DNA of 6,821 nucleotides. Origin: Actinomycetes bacterium (GTDB lineage Bacteria > Actinomycetota > Acidimicrobiia > Acidimicrobiales > Palsa-688). The translations under genes and the position numbers were made by a program. Under the pieces are notes generated by a model that searched no databases, was not told the DNA's origin, and saw nothing but the letters and a program-made list of their open reading frames with translations. Positions 6,409 through 6,821 of the stretch are shown one piece after another; positions within the stretch are counted from its first letter, which is position 1, and each line of letters begins with the position of its first letter. The stretch lies in contig JAKAZH010000099.1 in NCBI GenBank assembly GCA_021815935.1, forward strand, positions 1-6,821, in the 5' to 3' direction.

Positions 6409-6821
6409 GTGAGTTCGCCCATCGAGTCGCTTCGCCGGTCGCCGCTCGACGGCGCCCACCGCGCTTCGCAGGCGAAGATGGTCCCCTTCGGCGGTTGGGA
6501 GATGCCCCTGTCGTATCCGGGGGGAACTCTTGCAGAGCACATGGCGTGCCGGAACGACGCCGCCGCCTTCGACGTCAGCCACCTCGGGACCGTGCGCGTG
6601 GAGGGCCGTGACGCCAAAGCGACCTTGCAGGCCGCGTTCACGAACGATCTCGACAAGATCTCTCCCGGTAGGGCGCAGTACACGCACCTGCTCGACGACG
6701 CCGACGGCAGTGTCTTGGACGACATCATCGTTTGGTGGGTCGACGAGGAGCGATTCGACGTGATGCCCAACGCGTCGAACACCGCCCGGGTGCGCCGGGC
6801 GGTCGGCGGGAGCGACGTCAC
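6409..6821 (+). CDS. gcvT: Glycine cleavage system T protein (aminomethyltransferase), 5' part
   Basis: GcvT transfers the methylene unit from aminomethyl-lipoyl GcvH to tetrahydrofolate, releasing ammonia. The window holds the first 137 codons of a protein normally about 360-370 residues long; the gene runs off the right edge with no stop. Family motifs: AKMVPFGGWEMPLSYPGG at 22-39, AEHMACRNDAAAFDVSHLG at 42-60, then FTNDLDKISPGRAQYTHLL, DGSVLDDIIVWW and the folate-site neighbourhood ending PNASN. GTG 6409 is chosen because the homology begins a few residues later, a stop at 6373-6375 limits any extension and a TANNNT box ends 7 bases upstream. Its carrier protein gene, gcvH, is 3 kb upstream, with four regulatory or unknown genes between them. 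Other glycine cleavage genes may follow outside the window. Confidence 0.95.
   Translation, partial: MSSPIESLRRSPLDGAHRASQAKMVPFGGWEMPLSYPGGTLAEHMACRNDAAAFDVSHLGTVRVEGRDAKATLQAAFTNDLDKISPGRAQYTHLLDDADGSVLDDIIVWWVDEERFDVMPNASNTARVRRAVGGSDV

Overview
This is a high-GC, gene-dense chromosomal window with every gene on the + strand. It looks like Actinomycetota, possibly an Acidimicrobiia-type lineage; that lineage guess is weak. The main evidence is gene order. The run gcvH, GarA/OdhI-type FHA protein, FtsR-type MerR regulator, DUF151 'bifunctional nuclease', second MerR regulator matches, from memory, the mycobacterial block Rv1826 to Rv1830, with a pgsA-like gene nearby as in Rv1822. There is no sign of mobile DNA, CRISPR or RNA genes. 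This is core chromosome rather than an accessory island.

Layout. (1) At 86-3183 a CDP-alcohol phosphatidyltransferase (PgsA-like) overlaps by 4 bases a large sugar-nucleotide protein. That protein has three parts: an N-terminal nucleotidyltransferase, a left-handed beta-helix, and a phosphomannomutase-like C-terminal half whose catalytic loops have all degenerated. (2) At 3243-4129 gcvH is followed after 17 bases by a GarA-like FHA protein that carries an extra N-terminal zinc ribbon. (3) At about 4135-5151 an ftsR-like MerR regulator has an unusually long, repeat-bearing disordered linker. (4) At 5180-5668 is the DUF151 protein. (5) At 5781-6296 is a second MerR regulator, of the Rv1830 type. 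(6) At 6409 to the window end is the first part of gcvT, cut off by the edge.

How they fit together. GcvH and GcvT are the lipoyl carrier and aminomethyltransferase of the glycine cleavage system. GarA/OdhI proteins are phospho-switched inhibitors of 2-oxoglutarate and glutamate metabolism. FtsR and Rv1830-type regulators are linked to control of division and growth. The block therefore joins C1/nitrogen metabolism with growth control, and it is broken into short transcription units. Three starts (gcvH, DUF151, gcvT) have no usable Shine-Dalgarno sequence but do have a TANNNT box ending 7-8 bases before the start codon, which is the expected layout of leaderless actinobacterial mRNAs.

I do not see a wholly new system. 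The most interesting points are the catalytically eroded mutase domain, the zinc-ribbon GarA with a conserved phospho-threonine motif, the repeat-expanded FtsR linker and the recurring leaderless-promoter pattern.
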